Below are positions 63,799-64,000 of a stretch of 64,000 nucleotides of DNA, piece by piece. The translations under genes were made by a program, and so were the position numbers. Positions within the stretch are counted from its first letter, which is position 1, and every line of letters starts with the position of its first letter. The notes under the pieces are model-generated. The model saw only the letters and a program-made list of their open reading frames with translations. It was not told where the DNA came from and did not search any database. The stretch comes from Shewanella baltica. GTDB taxonomy: Bacteria; Pseudomonadota; Gammaproteobacteria; Enterobacterales; Shewanellaceae. The stretch is from contig NZ_UGYM01000002.1 in assembly GCF_900456975.1 (NCBI RefSeq), positions 992,001 to 1,056,000 on the forward strand, in the 5' to 3' direction.

Positions 63799-64000
63799 AT
63801 GAAAAAGCAACTGTTAAGCGCACTGATTGGTGCATCTCTATTGGCTCCGATGGCGGCTTCAGCGGCGGACTATGTCATTGACCGTGAAGGAGCACATGCC
63901 TCTATTACTTTCAAAGTGAGCCACTTAGGTTATAGCTATGTCGTTGGCCGCTTTAATGATTTTAGCGGCGACTTTAGCTATGACGCGGCTAAACCCACTG
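63799..64000 (+). CDS. yceI: YceI family periplasmic protein, partial
   Basis: The window ends after about 67 codons. A signal peptide (cleavage after SAA, about residue 23) leads into [22 protein letters not shown], the start of the YceI lipocalin-like barrel that binds isoprenoid lipids in family members. It follows the b561 gene by 4 bp and is surely co-transcribed with it. The C-terminal two thirds are missing. Confidence 0.92.
   Translation, partial: MKKQLLSALIGASLLAPMAASAADYVIDREGAHASITFKVSHLGYSYVVGRFNDFSGDFSYDAAKPT

Overview
The window looks like a chromosomal segment of a Shewanella species (Gammaproteobacteria, Alteromonadales). The main signs are an OmcA/MtrC-family outer-membrane multiheme cytochrome, a chitinase behind what appears to be a Shewanella-type NagR operator plus a c-di-GMP riboswitch, HD-GYP and chemoreceptor genes, and many small families common in Shewanella and Vibrio (DUF2913, DUF3634, DUF2878, DUF3833, TIGR02450). 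Assignments rest on reading the sequence and on remembered families; no database search was run. There is no prophage, complete insertion sequence, CRISPR array or rRNA operon.

Layout. 1-6.2 kb: DMT/GNAT pair, a folded MITE-like element with terminal inverted repeats, an M32 carboxypeptidase, a periplasmic DsrE-like protein and a yqiJ-yqiK (flotillin) pair. 6.2-12.4 kb: an 11-heme UndA-like surface cytochrome divergent from a ydhY-ydhV-like ferredoxin/tungsto-oxidoreductase pair and an unknown gene. 12.5-26.7 kb: scattered single genes (periplasmic binding protein, peroxiredoxin-like protein, homocysteine methyltransferase plus permease behind candidate MetJ boxes, RhlE helicase, PAS chemoreceptor, HD-GYP protein, Xaa-Pro aminopeptidase, ROK protein). 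26.7-29.9 kb: chitinase with promoter, NagR palindrome and GEMM-I riboswitch in series. 30-38.9 kb: FKBP isomerase, AtoE-type transporter, a lipoprotein, DUF1294 and DUF418 membrane proteins, a yeast-like cytosine deaminase, a LysR regulator divergent from purine nucleoside phosphorylase, a hotdog protein and a DUF368 (polyprenyl-phosphate transporter family) protein. 39-42.9 kb: a cysteine-degradation locus (ridA, cysteine desulfidase, YheO/DauR-type regulator) divergent from an amino-acid transporter. 43-48.7 kb: a porin / PstS-like protein / chemoreceptor operon, then a Tat-exported transglutaminase-like protein coupled to MerT- and MerP-like genes with no merA or merR.

49.8-59.9 kb is a long co-oriented cluster with overlapping genes: DUF523-DUF1722, a MerR/LitR-like regulator, photolyase, an NTF2-like protein, a short-chain dehydrogenase, an FAD amine-oxidase-like protein, DUF1365, a CFA-synthase-like methyltransferase, DUF2878, a chalcone-isomerase-like protein and a DUF3833 lipoprotein. 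It resembles light/singlet-oxygen response clusters. Its promoter region combines a TGATCC-type -35 with a TTGTACAA palindrome. The LitR-like protein has lost the residues expected to hold adenosylcobalamin.

61.2-62.9 kb holds two tRNA-Phe/tRNA-Thr operons on the minus strand. Each is followed by regularly spaced copies of the 3' half of tRNA-Thr plus its terminator (period exactly 131 bp in one, about 145 bp in the other). The nearest precedent known to me is the tyrT repeat (rtT) of E. coli. The window ends in a cytochrome b561-yceI pair. A second feature seen throughout the window is that many intergenic gaps carry short tandem arrays with 11-14 bp (or 7 bp) periods whose unit sequence differs at each place.
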